DNA of 29,696 bases from Elysia marginata. Its lineage: Eukaryota; Mollusca; Gastropoda; Plakobranchidae. Made by a program: the position numbers and the translations under genes. Each line of letters starts with the position of its first letter. Position 1 is the first letter of the stretch. The notes below the pieces were generated by a model that was given only the letters and a program-made list of their open reading frames with translations, was not told the origin of the DNA and ran no database searches. Shown here piece after piece: positions 1 to 12,018 of this stretch. The stretch lies in NCBI GenBank assembly GCA_019649035.1, contig BMAT01000211.1, positions 15,826 to 45,521 on the forward strand. Direction: 5' to 3'.

Positions 1-62
1 TATTAGATCTAGATCTAGATTAGATTCAACGACTTTTTACTGTATATATGATCTAGAAAATA
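1..62. repeat. TCTAGATC-word cluster at left edge
   Basis: Begins TATTAGATCTAGATCTAGAT and continues with GATCTAGA and AGAATCTA variants. It is palindromic in unit (TCTAGA and AGATCT) and probably continues left of the window. Confidence 0.65.
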
Positions 63-1584
63 TAGAATCTAACATTATCAAGAACTGGCAGCTCTGTTAT
101 TTGTTACTTTTGATACAATTATTATTGAAAGCTTTCACTTCAAGAGGTATTTGTGGCTATCGCCTTTAAATTTGATTTGATAAGTTTAATGTGTCAACAA
201 TTCTTATCAATCCAGATTAGAGCACACGAAGACAGGAAACAATCTGTTCTAGATTCTAGATCTAACACGAAAACGGAAGAAAATTATGTGACCCACTCTG
301 CAGTGAACCAACTAAAACCGCACTTTCAAACTATGAACTCTATCATAGTTTTGGAAACGGCTGCACAGTTTCTTCTGAAAATTTTCATGCTGTTGCAGAA
401 CATCAAGATCTATATTATCTAGACAACCACAGCAAAACAAAAAAAGTATTTATAATGCAGCCACTTGGTTATTTTTGGTTGATTCCAAGTTAATCAATGT
501 GTCGGTCCGAAGCCCCTTGAATGCACACGGAAAATATTTTTTTTGAAAAGTTAAGATTTTTAAAAAACTTCCATCTACAGGTAATTTCTGTAAATACTCT
601 GTTCCTTTCAGCATGTTTTTACCTCATTCCCTTTTTTGTTTGCTTCATTTGTTAAGTTTTGTTTGGTTTTATTAAGACCGATATGTCCTATCTTAGCAAA
701 AAGTCAGAGGTAAAATTTTTTTTTTGCAACAGTAAGAAAAAAAAATTCACACTATAGAAGTCAAGCATCTTTACTTCTAATTTTCAAACTGATAATTTTG
801 AGTTAAATGCATAAAGAAAAAAATCTTATTTTAGAACATTTTGTTTCTGTTTCCCGTTCTTTTGAACGGGTCTGCCAGCTTGTCAGTAATAAAGGGAAAA
901 ACTAAAGATAAATAACTAAAGTATATAAGTTACAGATACACAGAGTTGTGTAAAGTGGGTATTTTAATTTTAATGGCAACAGGATTCTTCATCTTTCCAC
1001 GATTTAGGTCTTTTCCACCACAGTTTAGAAAAAAAACTAGGTATAGCATAAGTTAAAACATTGATACACCTACTTCTATATCATTTGGCTATAATTACTC
1101 ATTCAAATAACAGAAAAAAACAACAAAACTCGAAACTTTTACTGTGAATACTTTGTTAGTATTTTAAAGTTCAGATTCGACTATAAGTGTTATTTTCAAC
1201 GCATGGTACACATTTCAAGCCTTGTACATATAACATAAAATAAAAAAGAAGATTAATTCTCAGCAAACAATAAAAATGAGTATAAAGACCTCGTTTTTCT
1301 TTATAGTAGCGCGCTAAACATTCGCCAACGTCATTAAAAGCTCAATAAAAAATGAAAACAACAGTAGCTATATGGGGATAAAGGCAAAGCGGTTTTAGAA
1401 GTACGACTGTTTTAATGTCAGGGTGGAAATAAAATCTGTTGTTAAGGTTATCAAAAGAGCATTAAATGAACGGTGTGAATCTTGGTGGGAGGCGGCTTAG
1501 AGAACAGGCCAGTCTACTGGTGGTAAGAAAAAAAGTTGAACGATAGAGCAAGATTTGTGTCATGGAAACCAAATATTATGTAGT
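63..1584. other. AT-rich non-coding stretch
   Basis: Many A and T runs, a short TCTAGA cluster at about 240-265, and a small CG-rich palindrome (TAGCGCGCTA) near 1308. The open frame at 153-422 has no family resemblance or splice context. No gene is seen. Confidence 0.6.
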
Positions 1585-1660
1585 TAGGACGTGATATAGT
1601 CTGATGATAGACAGTCGATTTAGGTTCAGAAAGCCCACAGTTCGAACCCAGGTTAGACCC
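1585..1660 (+). repeat. Possible tRNA-like SINE remnant
   Basis: AGTTCGAACCC at 1639-1649 is a good B box, and a loose A-box-like stretch lies about 45 bases upstream. No paired cloverleaf can be built. The match is weak beyond the B box. Confidence 0.3.
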
Positions 1661-3177
1661 AGGTCGAGTTTTTCTTACCATGGCAGCGGAGAAGTGTCAA
1701 ATTTGTACCAGGTCAGTTCATATGCAACAGTTACACAGTTTATGGACAATGGTAACGAAAATATTCACATTTTATCGAACAAGTCACCTGGAATACCAAG
1801 CAAAATAAAAAAATCCAAAGGTTTTCTTAAACAAAATATTTTGAAAGTAAAAAATAAAACACCAAAAGTCTGGATTTCTTTTATTGTATTTAAATAATTA
1901 AAAACCTTTTTCGGAAATTTTAAAAATCCAGTTAGTGTTGAAGCAGTCCGAGATCATTGAAACTTTCTGCCTTCACTGAAGAAAAAAGAACAGTGTGTGT
2001 GTGGGGGGGGGGGAGGGAGGGGTTTGTAACGGCAAGAATAAACAATACCTAAATAAGAAAAATAACTAACAAGTCTGAGAAATATCAGATTCTATTTCTC
2101 TGCCTTTGCTCTTTCCTCTGTTTGCGTGTCAGTCCTGCATCTGTCTCCTGTCTGTCTTTTTTCAGTCTTTCTTTGCCTCGTCATGTTCTTTCTTTCTCTC
2201 CCTCTTCTCTTTTATCAGCTCTTTCTCTACCCACCTCTGGAACATTCTTCAATTCAACAAGTCTTTTTTTTCCATCTATTTATTTTCTTACACATTTCAC
2301 GGATATACTGAAAACCACCAACGCGTAGCCGAAAAAAAGGGGGGTACTACGTATATCAACCCAAACTATTGAGGCGTACTAATCGAAAAGTTTCTATCGA
2401 TAAGTGAAAGATAGGTCAGTGCTCAGCAACAATACTACCGTTTTCAGACCATGGAAGCCCAAAAGAGCAACTAATACCTGATCTAATAACTTAAATCTGA
2501 GACCCCCTAGAGATACCATAATCTGAGAGAAAGACGAGCTTCATTTATATTGTTTTGTCTCACTCAGCAGGGCGCCAGCCGAAACCCTGCCGGTTCACTT
2601 CACAGATACCGAGCATTTTGTTTTTAGATGATTGAAATCCTATCGTTTGACGAGTCTCAGGCGTATAATAGTTTTACTACAATGAAAGTAGCAAAGATCT
2701 ATTCCTGGTGCTGCATTATAAGATTCTATGACGGTTTTACTCACCAACCTACCAACAGTGTGCAGGTGTTACCTGTTGGTCTTCAGCAACTAGAGTGTGG
2801 CGACGTCCGTGCAAAAAAAGGTAAAAATAATACATAGAAATAACTGTTGAAAGGTGACCAAATAAAGAGAATCGCATTGATAGTTATAAGCATTCAGCTG
2901 CTCACTATTCCGTAAAATAAGATTTACAAAAGATTTGACAACTTTTTTTTTATTTTATTAATAAGTAGCGCAACCTACAAAGAGCTTTTCTATACTTATT
3001 TTTTTTATTGTTAGTTCGGAAAGAAACCACCCGTAACAAGTCAAGCTCAAGTCTCTTCTCATAGCAAGGCTCAATGGGGAGAGGGGAGGCGGTGAATAGG
3101 CGCAATTAAAACAAACCGAAGAAGGTAAGCAACTTTGATTATAAGATTTTGCTTTGTTTAAAATATTCACAATACTT
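1661..3177. other. Non-coding stretch
   Basis: Contains the (GT)n-G11 tract, a pyrimidine-rich stretch (about 2090-2290) and AT-rich sequence. Short frames here are compositional. Nothing recognisable is encoded. Confidence 0.55.
1993..2022 (+). repeat. (GT)n-G11 composite microsatellite
   Basis: GT repeats at 1993-2002 run directly into eleven G and then AGGGAGGGG. The G runs could form a G-quadruplex on the plus strand. Confidence 0.85.
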
Positions 3178-3240
3178 GTAGATTTAGCTCAACGGGCAGA
3201 GTTTTGTTACATGTCAATGTTTTGGGTTTGATTCCTCGAA
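3178..3240 (+). repeat. tRNA-like SINE head or tRNA pseudogene
   Basis: TTAGCTCAACGGGCAGAG (3184-3201) resembles the D-arm A box and GGTTTGATTCC (3225-3235) resembles the B box GGTTCGATTCC; the spacing is normal for a tRNA. D-stem GCTC/GAGT can pair, but the anticodon and T stems are poor, so it is not an intact tRNA. Most likely a SINE or tRNA remnant. Confidence 0.5.
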
Positions 3241-3654
3241 CGTATCAATCTTTGATTCGCCGCTTTATGTTCAGACAAAAATAGGCTTGAATCATGCGAC
3301 TCTAAAAATAAACAGTTGAAAAGCAGTTTCAAGCTGTCAGTCAACTCACACCGACTGCCAATTGAAGACAATAAAGAAAAATGCACAAAGAAAGAAAATA
3401 CATGCAGTGATACATAATCCATTCTCCACTGACATTTTGATGTAACAATGAATGCAAGTTAACCTTTACAGCTATCACCACGTTTGGCCTCTGTGTTATA
3501 ACATTATCATTTAATCTGCAGAAGTAACAGCTTACCTTTATTCAACATAATAGTGGAGAGATAACTGTTTCTTATAATTCTCTGAGATACACAATTTTAA
3601 CATCCCTTCATCATCTATATTTCAAGTTCTCTGTATTTTAAGGCTTTGTCGAAA

Positions 3655-3725
3655 CTGGGCATTGATTTAGGAGGACTCTTCTGGAGTCAGCGATCGCGAG
3701 CGTATGGTTCGAATTTTTCGGACTC
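3655..3725 (+). repeat. Possible tRNA-like SINE remnant
   Basis: GGTTCGAATTT at 3706-3716 matches the B box. A TGGGCATTGATTTAGGAGG stretch upstream could be a worn A box at suitable distance. The stretch between them is richer in CG (GCGATCGCGAGCG) than its surroundings. Confidence 0.33.
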
Positions 3726-3817
3726 ATTTTGCACACTCGATAAAATAGTAGGCGGAAGAATACACACAAATTCTGGTTTCACCCGCTTCCAAATTTCTGT
3801 TGTTGACTTCTGTAGAA

Positions 3818-3965
3818 CCTAGATTAGATCTGGATCCAAAATCTAGATGGAGTATCTAAATTTTGGCTTAGACCTACAAAATCAATTTAGATACCCGGTA
3901 GTTTAGATTTAGAGGTGGATATAGAAGGTATCTTGATCTTAAGTCTATATTAGGCCTAGATCTAT
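3818..3965. repeat. TCTAGATC-word cluster
   Basis: Repeated CTAGATTAGATC, ATCTAGATGG, TTTAGATACC, TTTAGATTTAGAGG and GGCCTAGATC variants over about 150 bases. No coding signal. Confidence 0.6.
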
Positions 3966-6900
3966 TCTATGTTTTTGGGTGCCAGTTCATTTTCTTATTT
4001 AGCCTTCGGGCATCTTTTTCTGCGTGCCAAATTTTCTACAATATTTTAAGGTGAGGGCTATTTACAGGCTCATCAAAGTTAAACGACCTTTTGTATGAGT
4101 TGCGACCATTAGACGCATAGGACATCAAGAAAGTGCAGTGATAGCTTTCCACCGAAGTTGCTCGGTGACGTCAATTCTTCACACTATAACGCACTATATT
4201 AGTGTACATATTGGAAATTAGCTTGACTTGCGTTATGCTTGCAAAGGCGGTATTGTTATTATCCCATACAGGCATATCTACGGTGAATATCTATAGTGGA
4301 TGTACAGCTTTGTGCGGTGTGTCAAAGTAAATAAACAGCCAAGAAGATAATAAGGGGCAATTGTGCACCACTTTACCGACGAATATTGTACTGATTGATT
4401 AACAATAAAAGGTTTTTTATGTTACTATAATTAAATGTTTTTCAAAAGGTGAAAAAGGTCAAAATTCAGCTCTAAGTCTAAGTCACTGTGGGATGTGAGT
4501 GTGCACGCGTATTTAATGATGCCGATTATGCAGTGTTTGTACTTATCAGGTTATATGAAGTCCATCGGTATAATAGCAAAAAGCTCTTAAAATTCAATGT
4601 GTACATCGACTGACTAAATCTAGACCTGAAACCCTGTAGACCTTGACTTTTTTCGTTCCGGCTACTCTGCACGATCTTGCATAGGCCTAGATGTGCTCTA
4701 GCGCCAATCTAGTGGCATTAATTTAAATCTACATTCTTCCAAAGAGCTAGTAGAACTCAGCTAGGGTTTAAACCTTTAAGTATGGTGGCTTTGGTTTAAA
4801 CCTATCTGACTAATGAGGAAATTGTCTGGGTTACGTTAAAAAATCTATTACAAACAACACCGGCCGGCTTTGATGCAGTGGCATTGCCTTGTACTTAGAT
4901 TCACACACATCTAGCAGAAACTAGGCAATGAACTAGAGCACCAATCCACACTCTGGGATGAGAAGCTGCTCCAAATCAGACATCTCAAAGCTATAGATTT
5001 CGACTGAAAGGGTGGGTCACGCCGATCTGACAATAGTTTTTCAAAATTTAACCGCAATTCAAAGGGCCTGGTGACTTTCTATAACACAAAATACTATAGT
5101 TGTAATTATATCGCGTTGAGCAATCTACTGAATGTCACTGCACCCCTGAGCTTTAGGTCATTGAGAGCTTTTAGTGGCTCCACAGTATTAATTTTTTTTT
5201 GTCGTTTGGGTAGTAATAAGAGGGTTCCAAAAGCGGTTTTGCTCATGAATTTGTGTATAAGACGATATATCATTCATCCTAACTTGTTTTTTAAATAACA
5301 AATGACATGTACCAATCGCCCCAAGAGCCATAATATAGTTCGTTTTTGCATTTAGCCCCAAAACTTGTTTTTGTTTTTTTCACTTGTGCAAAGTTATCCA
5401 AAACACTTTTTAAAAAAGTAACAATAAAGAAAATGCAACAAATATAACAAAAACAATTTTTTTTCTTTAGTGTAGGCCTATTATTTAGATTTTATGGTTC
5501 TGGAATCTAGATGTAGGCCATGCTACTACCAAAGATTTTTTTTTCGAAGAATTTAAACCAAATTCTGTTTAGTAGATGCAGTTTAAACGACAAACTTTTA
5601 TGGAATGATTAGTCTTGACGAAGTTGCTAGAGAACGAGAAGTAGACACTGAGAAAAGTTTCAGGTAGGAATATTAAAACTCTTGTTGTTGCCCATGTGTC
5701 TAAAAGTTTATAAAGAACTCATTTTTTTTTTACAAAACTCGATTAAAAACAAATAGAAACAATATTAATGAAACAAAAAAATATTGAATTTCTTTTTTAA
5801 TAAGGTTTGGCACGCAGTGCTTAAAGAAGACACATGGCTTTTACCAAAGAGAAGTTTATGTGAGTCGCAGGACTTTATAGTGTACAATCTTTTCGACTTT
5901 TTATTGACCTTGTTTCTTAACCATTCGTTATAGCGCATTATAAGTGCTCCGAATCAGTAACTGTTGTTCCAATCTAATTGCCACTGTAGATTAATTAATG
6001 AAAAAAACTGATCGCTTCGTCATTGTTTTTATTTAACGGCCTTCAAACCAAATGGTAATCCGAGATTTTCGGCGACATACTATGTTTTGATTCTCGACTT
6101 TAGGTTAGTTTAACTTGATCTGTATTTATTACGCATACTTTGTAACCAAACCCATGGTTGTGTAAATGCATTGATCCTGTATGTTTATGAAGTTTCGAGA
6201 TTAAAATTGACAAAATGTTCTATAATTTATTGGGGCGCACGTTTTTCTGCTCAATATTGCATAAATAACAAAGCTTTTGAAGGTGTATTTGGAATACTAA
6301 ATAACGGTATCACATGACCCCTAATTATGAACGAAATGCTTCATATCTTCATGGACCAGGTTAAACAAATCATTTCATATTCCAATTATAAGGTGTTTTC
6401 AGCATTAAAACAAATTCTGTATCTCAAGAAGTTATTTATTCTTAGACAATTAGTGCCACATGCATGATGTGCTAAACAAGCCTTGCTGTCTATGTCGAAA
6501 ACGAATGTCTGTGAGACACATTTGAGGTGCAACGACGTCAACAGAACTGATACTCCCACACCATGTGAAATTTTTTTTGACTGATCAACAGTTACTAACG
6601 CCGATACTTGTCAAATTTATTGTGAAGTTAGAATTAAAAGAGGAGGCAGCCACTGCATAATCAGCCATATTGGAAGGTTTAAGCTATATTATATACCTTA
6701 GATCTTTCAACCTAAGCTTAATGTGATAAAGAACAGATAACTCTACTCTGCTTGAGAAACTATTCTAAGGCCTTTTCCGTTCTATTATTCTCGCTTGATT
6801 CGTTTAGATAAACCAAATCATTGTTCCTTAAATAGAATAAGCAAATGGTCAACATTATTCGTACTGGCATTTTATGTTTAAAGAAGTACAATCTGAAATG

Positions 6901-7264
6901 TTTTTTAAACCAAGGAAAAAAAAACGATGCTTATAAGATTGTAGAGTAGTTAAGTTTAGCTGTCCTAAGTATTGCTCTGAACTAAATCAATAGAAAAGTT
7001 AAATTTACTTCTCTATGACTGGTCTATTTATGTCATTATATTCTACCCAGTATTTTTATCTTGGTCAGGTACAACCATTTCCGTCAATAGAAATTAAAAC
7101 AGCGAGAGCACTCTAATAAGCTAGGAACCTTTATCTCAAGTGGCGGAAGAATCACAGCAGTAATACCATCAAGAAAAACACAATCTAAAAGTTAATAGTC
7201 TTTTATATAAATGAGAACAGTATTAAAAACATGAGCATCTCCATCCAGAGAAGTGAAAGATGTC
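3966..7264. other. Long AT-rich non-coding stretch
   Basis: Holds the CRE at 4166, scattered TCTAGATC words (about 4615-4700 and 5510) and TAGGCCTA words, and many T runs. The frame at 5071-5298 has no recognisable features. I see no gene or intact element. Confidence 0.55.
4166..4173. promoter_or_regulatory. Perfect CRE palindrome
   Basis: TGACGTCA, the full CREB/ATF site. No gene start is recognised nearby, so it may be chance or serve an unseen gene. Confidence 0.3.
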
Positions 7265-7645
7265 TTTAATGCTATAAATGCAGAAGACAATGGAGGCAAC
7301 AGGAAATGTGGTTTTTGAGAAGAATGTTCCAAACATCATGGACGGCAAGGAACTCAAGTGAAATACTCCTGAATGAAGCCCAAACAAAAAGTTCATTCAT
7401 AAACCAAATTCGTCAATGCTTTGAACATATGATGAGAAGGAAAGGACTTCAAAATCTAAGGACAACAGGAAAACATTATAGGGACAGACAACGGGAGAAG
7501 ATTTTTTAATAGACTGACAAAGTGGCTTGGCAAAAGAAGGGTAATGGAGACATTGGAAGCAACGAGGGATCGAAATCTGTGAAAACGACGTGATAGCCAA
7601 CGCTTCGCTGCACGGCAGATGATGATGATGATGATAAAGGTAATG
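7265..7645 (+). mobile_element. RTE-type LINE 3' fragment with GAT tail
   Basis: Encodes the C-terminal end typical of RTE-like endonuclease-reverse transcriptases: EMWFLRRMFQTSWTARNSS, then HMMRRKGLQNLRTTGK, RDRQREKI, and in a shifted frame RLTKWLGKRRVMETLEATRD. The frame ends in Met codons formed by the ATG/GAT repeat (about 7617-7640), the usual 3' tail of this clade. Damage includes a 1-base insertion near 7305, a lesion before HMMRR, an extra T in the run at about 7502-7507, and TGA for Trp at 7580-7582. It is a dead 5'-truncated copy. Confidence 0.78.
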
Positions 7646-8451
7646 ATGATAATATGGTTTTTGTTCACTTCCAAATAACCCTAAATTAACGTTGAAAAGA
7701 TCAACACAGTGCCTAAAATGTAAAATCTGGCAAGCACACAATACTGTTATAGAAATGTATTGTTACTAACATTACCACTAAGACTTGGTAGTTCTGCGAC
7801 TGTTATCGAATATCTAAGTTGGGATTAATACAAAGTTTACTGCCTGCTTGTGCGCTTAATGTTGCAAATAGCGTTAGACCTTGAAAAAAATGTTAGTGAC
7901 AAAAGCTTATTTTTTGTGCGGGCAAACTGGCCAACCACAAACGCAATCAGAAATGATTCCTTTCATACATATTAGGTAGGCTTAAACCAAACTTATGGTG
8001 TCTACTGTAGTTTAAGAATTAAGATTGACATTAAGAGTGGCTATGTGGTATTCTCACCATCGAAAATTACTTGCCAGTTCTCATCAGGCAGCGCCAGCTG
8101 TTATGGTCTGCGAAATCTATAGATACTTGTGACAATCAGGAAATCTGGTCCATAACTATAATAATCACGATTAGTATTTGTAAAGCCACCAAAGTGTTCA
8201 TGTCTACACACAATCGATTCTTAGCGTTCCCCTTCCTCCACGCAAGCCCGCTATGTCAAATAATGCAACTTATTTTAAACGACAAACTGTCACCAATTAC
8301 AATGGCCATCAGTCGAAAAAGCAGCGAGATAAATAGACCCAGTCTACTAATTCTCTAAAACCTAGAGTATCAAGGTGGCTACTTTGCCTGTCTATCATAG
8401 TTACTATGTGGGTCTCTGGATAAGCTAATACTCATAAGATTGATATTATAA
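7646..8451. other. Non-coding stretch between two LINE relics
   Basis: A 95-codon open frame at 8071-8358 has no family resemblance. The word GCCAGTTCTCATC at about 8078 recurs near 26628, hinting at a worn dispersed repeat. Confidence 0.45.
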
Positions 8452-8562
8452 TCTATCTAGATCTAGATTTAAGCCTAATGCAGATGAGAACTACGGCGAT
8501 GATATTGGTAGATCTAGATCTATTATCAAGCCTAATAATAGTAATAATAATATCTAGATTTA
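8452..8562. repeat. TCTAGATC-word cluster next to the LINE 3' end
   Basis: TATCTAGATCTAGATTTAAG, TAGATCTAGATC and TATCTAGATTTATATAG, with an AATAATAGTAATAATAATA stretch. It abuts the 3' flank of the CR1/L2-type LINE. Confidence 0.6.
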
Positions 8563-8580
8563 TATAGTGCCTTTTACAAT

Positions 8581-10202
8581 AAAATAAGATAAGATAAGAA
8601 AAGATAAGATACATCTTTATTGTCCTTTCAAGAGGCACATTGTTTTGGTTAATGCAAGAAACATAGATGTACAAAAAAAATATTATACACAAGAACACCA
8701 GCTTTTAAAAAAAAAAGTACATTGACTAAAAAGACATACACATACAAGCAATGAAGTATGTGCACGTAAAAAAAAGCATGAATAGCAGTTAAATGAATTT
8801 AATGGCATTTGGTAAAAAAGATTTTCTGTAGCGTTCTAGTCTGCATTTGATGCTTAAACGCTTTCCTGACCGTTCAGAGAAACTTATATGGTTGTATAAT
8901 GGGTGGTTTTTATCTTTTACTATCGATATAATTTTGCTTTGAATTTTACAGAGGTGCAATAAGTTCGTGTTTGGAAACTCGTTTTTTGGTTGACAAATGT
9001 TATTACATTTCCTTATAATTGAGTCGATTTTTCTTGTCATCTTCTTGTTTACATTTCCTCCCCAACCAACCAAGGCAAAACAAACGACACTCTCAATTAT
9101 CGCTTTATAGAAGAGGCTAAGGAGCGTGTTGTCGACGTGGAAGGAGTTTAATTTACGTAGAAAATACAGACAGGTGTTCAATTTTTTTAGAAGAGTGACA
9201 GAGTGGGCGTTCCAGTCTAGCTTGTCGTCAATAGTTACTCCAACATACTTATACGATTCTACGCGCTCGACTTCTTCGTTATTAATAAAGACAGGCAGCA
9301 GAGGCGTTTTTTCTTTTCTGAAATCAATAATAACCTCTTTTGTTTTCTTAACGTTTAGAAGCAAAAAATGATCTTCGCACTATTTAACAAAACTTTTTAT
9401 GCTTTCTCTATAGTTATTCTCATCTTTAGTTATCAAACCTTGAATCGAGGTGTCATCGGCAAATTTCAGGACATGGATATCGCCAGTATTTTGGGATACA
9501 CATTCGTTAGAGTAGACTGTGAAAACAACCGGCGATAACACAGCTCCTTGCGGTGCTCCTGTGTTAGTTATAATTACTTTGGATACAACACTATGACTAC
9601 AGTTATCTTTTTTTACTGTTTGACAGTTTGACAAATTGCGGTCTAAACGTTAAAAAGTCCAGAATCCAAGCTATCAAATTTGTATTCAGGTTCATCTTAC
9701 TTAATTTAGAGATAACCAGGTGCGGTTGAATGGTGTTAAAAGCAGAGGAAAAGTCTATGAACAGTATTCTGCAATAACTTCTAGGTACATCAAGATGTTT
9801 GTAAATTATATTCTGCAAAAACACAAGAATTCCATCTTCTACACTTCTTTTCTCTCTATACGCAAACTGCAAGGGATCTTGAAAAACAGAGAAACATCTT
9901 TTCACTTCTTTAACAATAATTTTCTTAAACACTTTGTAACAATGGATGTCAGGGCGACTGGCCTAAGATCATTAAGCTCTTTGACTTGAGATTTTTTAGG
10001 GACAGGGATTATCTCTGATGTTTTTCAAGCTGGTGGCAATTTATGCTCTGCTATCGACATGTTAAACAAGACCGCGTAAACAGATTAAGTTTGTCAGAGC
10101 AGTGCTTCAGAATCCAACCTTTCAATCCGTCGGGTCCGCTTGATTTTCTCTCATTAACCTTTCTAAAGACACACGCAACCTCATCCTCAAAGCGTTTCAC
10201 AA
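8581..10202 (-). mobile_element. 5'-truncated CR1/L2-type LINE, decayed
   Basis: Minus-strand relic of a non-LTR retrotransposon, retaining the reverse-transcriptase domain and C-terminus but no endonuclease. Motifs in order are KSSGPDG (about 10147-10126), [22 protein letters not shown] (about 9770-9740), TGAPQGAVLSP (about 9560), FADDT (9463-9449), then the usual C-terminal block with YKYVGVTIDDKLDW and a stop at 8791-8789. The 3' UTR has CAATAAAG and ends in repeated ATCTT, as such elements do. Lesions are a 1-base shift near 10080, TGA for Trp at 10027-10025, a 1-base loss near 9930, an A7 run shift at 9613-9607 and TAG for Trp at 9382-9380. It cannot make a working RT, although the FADD active-site motif is intact. 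Confidence 0.88.
8789..10200 (-). pseudogene. Reverse-transcriptase pseudogene of the CR1/L2-type LINE
   Basis: Coding part of the LINE relic, split over open segments at 9932-9603, 9634-9380 and 9364-8789. The last two are in the same frame, separated only by one TAG that replaces a conserved Trp (FVK-stop-CEDHF). Two frame changes lie in short homopolymers, so some may be assembly errors; the two nonsense codons are not of that kind. Upstream of the palm domain the protein starts abruptly at the RT motif with KSSGPDG, which fits 5' truncation during insertion. Confidence 0.85.
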
Positions 10203-10212
10203 AATAAAATAA
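10203..10212. repeat. Candidate LINE target-site duplication, upstream copy
   Basis: AATAAAATAA occurs here at the truncated end of the CR1/L2-type LINE and again at 8578-8587 beyond its ATCTT tail. The word is AT-rich and short, so chance is possible. Confidence 0.35.
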
Positions 10213-11676
10213 AATTATGCCTAAGTATTAGAATGCTCAGTAGAATTCAGTGCTTTTTTGACATGGCAAATCTCAATACCTTCTAAACACTAAATCTCTA
10301 GAAAACGCTTGCCCTTTATTTCAACAACAACAACAACAGCAAAAAATACAAACAAACGAACAAAATAAAAAACACATTTGCGAAAAAGGTGCGCTCTTAG
10401 AGGAAGAAAGCGCAAAACAAGTTGATTCGGAGTCACAAGTAAAAAAAAACGCTATGAAACATAGCTTTGTATACATAACTACATCGCAAAGTCAGGATAG
10501 TGTAGGAGGTAACGCATACAATTTTGCCCGTATCACTTAATTAAGGCATGTGTTTGAATGCCGCGGACAATATCTTTTTCATTTATACGCTAAATATGAG
10601 GACAGGTTTTTTGCGCCAATTTGCGTGAATAATTATTTCTAATGTCTGATTAATTACAGGACTGATGAATATTATCCTAATACAACTTTATAACACCATG
10701 GAAACATCTATCTAACAAGACAAGAGAACTAAATAAACAACAATTATGCCACCTCTAATATGAAGTGTTGTTAAAGTTGATTTTAATATAATTATTTTGC
10801 ATTGATTAAAAAAAACTACAAAATTGTTGTTTTTTAAAATGCTTCAGATCTGATAGACTTATACCTTTATTGGCCTGTATACCTTTGTTTTCTATCATTG
10901 CCTCCAGTTTGTCTTGCGGTATCTAATTCATGTCAATAATTATTATCACTTCGTTGCAATGTTTTGCGAAAGGATTTTCTACTTATAAATTTAAACCTGT
11001 GACATTATATTATAATCTTATTTCCCTAATCTTCATGTGCCAGTAGACCCGCAAACGCTTGCTGTGCAAAAACCAGGAAAAGAGCAAGGGAGAAAGTAAA
11101 ACAAGACGCAAAAAGTGAGCTTTACCTGCCAAAGGATTACAGAAGTTTAAAACACATTTCATGGAAGACATCGCATCTAAATTTATCTTAATTATCACTT
11201 TCAATTGGTCGCCTTTAAGTTTCTCAAAACAATTGATTTCAGGACAGCCATCATGCATTCAGAACCGACTAATTGCGCTTGTTTAGCCTACTGATACCTA
11301 GGCCTAGCATGCAAAATACTGGAGAACTTCACAGTTTGTTTTTTTCACCAAGGACAGATAACTCTCAATTCACGTGCTAGTGAGAATACCCCAAAACCGC
11401 CGTCGTTCAAAACCCCTTAAAATAGACACACTGGGAACAAATATTGAGTAAATATATAATACGATGCTGTGCAGTTTGGAGGGGAAAAAGAACGAAAGCA
11501 GTTTCGGCCTTGGGTAACCCAGAGTAAAGACGAGGTGCAATAAACGTTGAGGGTGAACAGTTCCCCGCAGTGCATACAGATTAAAGAAGAGGCAGATCTT
11601 CACAGAAAGGGCTACATGTCTGAGTCATACATCAAAGATCTGCCAGGATACGTAAGCAAATATTGAGGTTAACTTG

Positions 11677-11677
<1 letters not shown>
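10213..11677. other. Non-coding stretch beyond the LINE 5' end
   Basis: AT-rich, with a CAA repeat at about 10322-10338 and one AP-1 word (TGAGTCA, 11621-11627). No coding signal is convincing. Confidence 0.55.
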
Positions 11678-11736
<59 letters not shown>

Positions 11737-11815
11737 CAAAAAGAGAGATAGGCTGGCTGACGGACAGACAGACAGAAAAAAAGAGGGAGAGAGACAGACA
11801 AAAAAAAAGAGAGAG
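11678..11815 (+). repeat. GA microsatellite with GACA
   Basis: An uninterrupted GA tract of nearly 60 bases, then mixed GACA and GAGA to about 11815. Long Ser/Leu or Arg/Glu frames across it are artefacts of the repeat. Confidence 0.95.
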
Positions 11816-11982
11816 AATGAGACAGTGCCTTGCGTAAAAGACAATACCATAAGCGTACAGAAATGAAAAGATAAATTATGCTCTGGGGCATAAAAGAGGA
11901 ATAGGAACTGACTGGCTAACAGATTCAGACACATAGGAAAAGATAAGTAGATGGACAAATCGAAAGAAAGAGACATAGCGTT

Positions 11983-11987
<5 letters not shown>

Positions 11988-12018
<31 letters not shown>
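11988..12018 (+). repeat. GA microsatellite
   Basis: A pure GA tract of about 30 bases; frames across it are not genes. Confidence 0.9.

Noticed and set aside
1308-1317. TAGCGCGCTA palindrome
   Set aside because: A 10-base palindrome is expected by chance in a window this long.
5071-5298. 75-codon frame MTFYNTKYYSCNY onward
   Set aside because: No family resemblance, AT-rich composition and no splice context.
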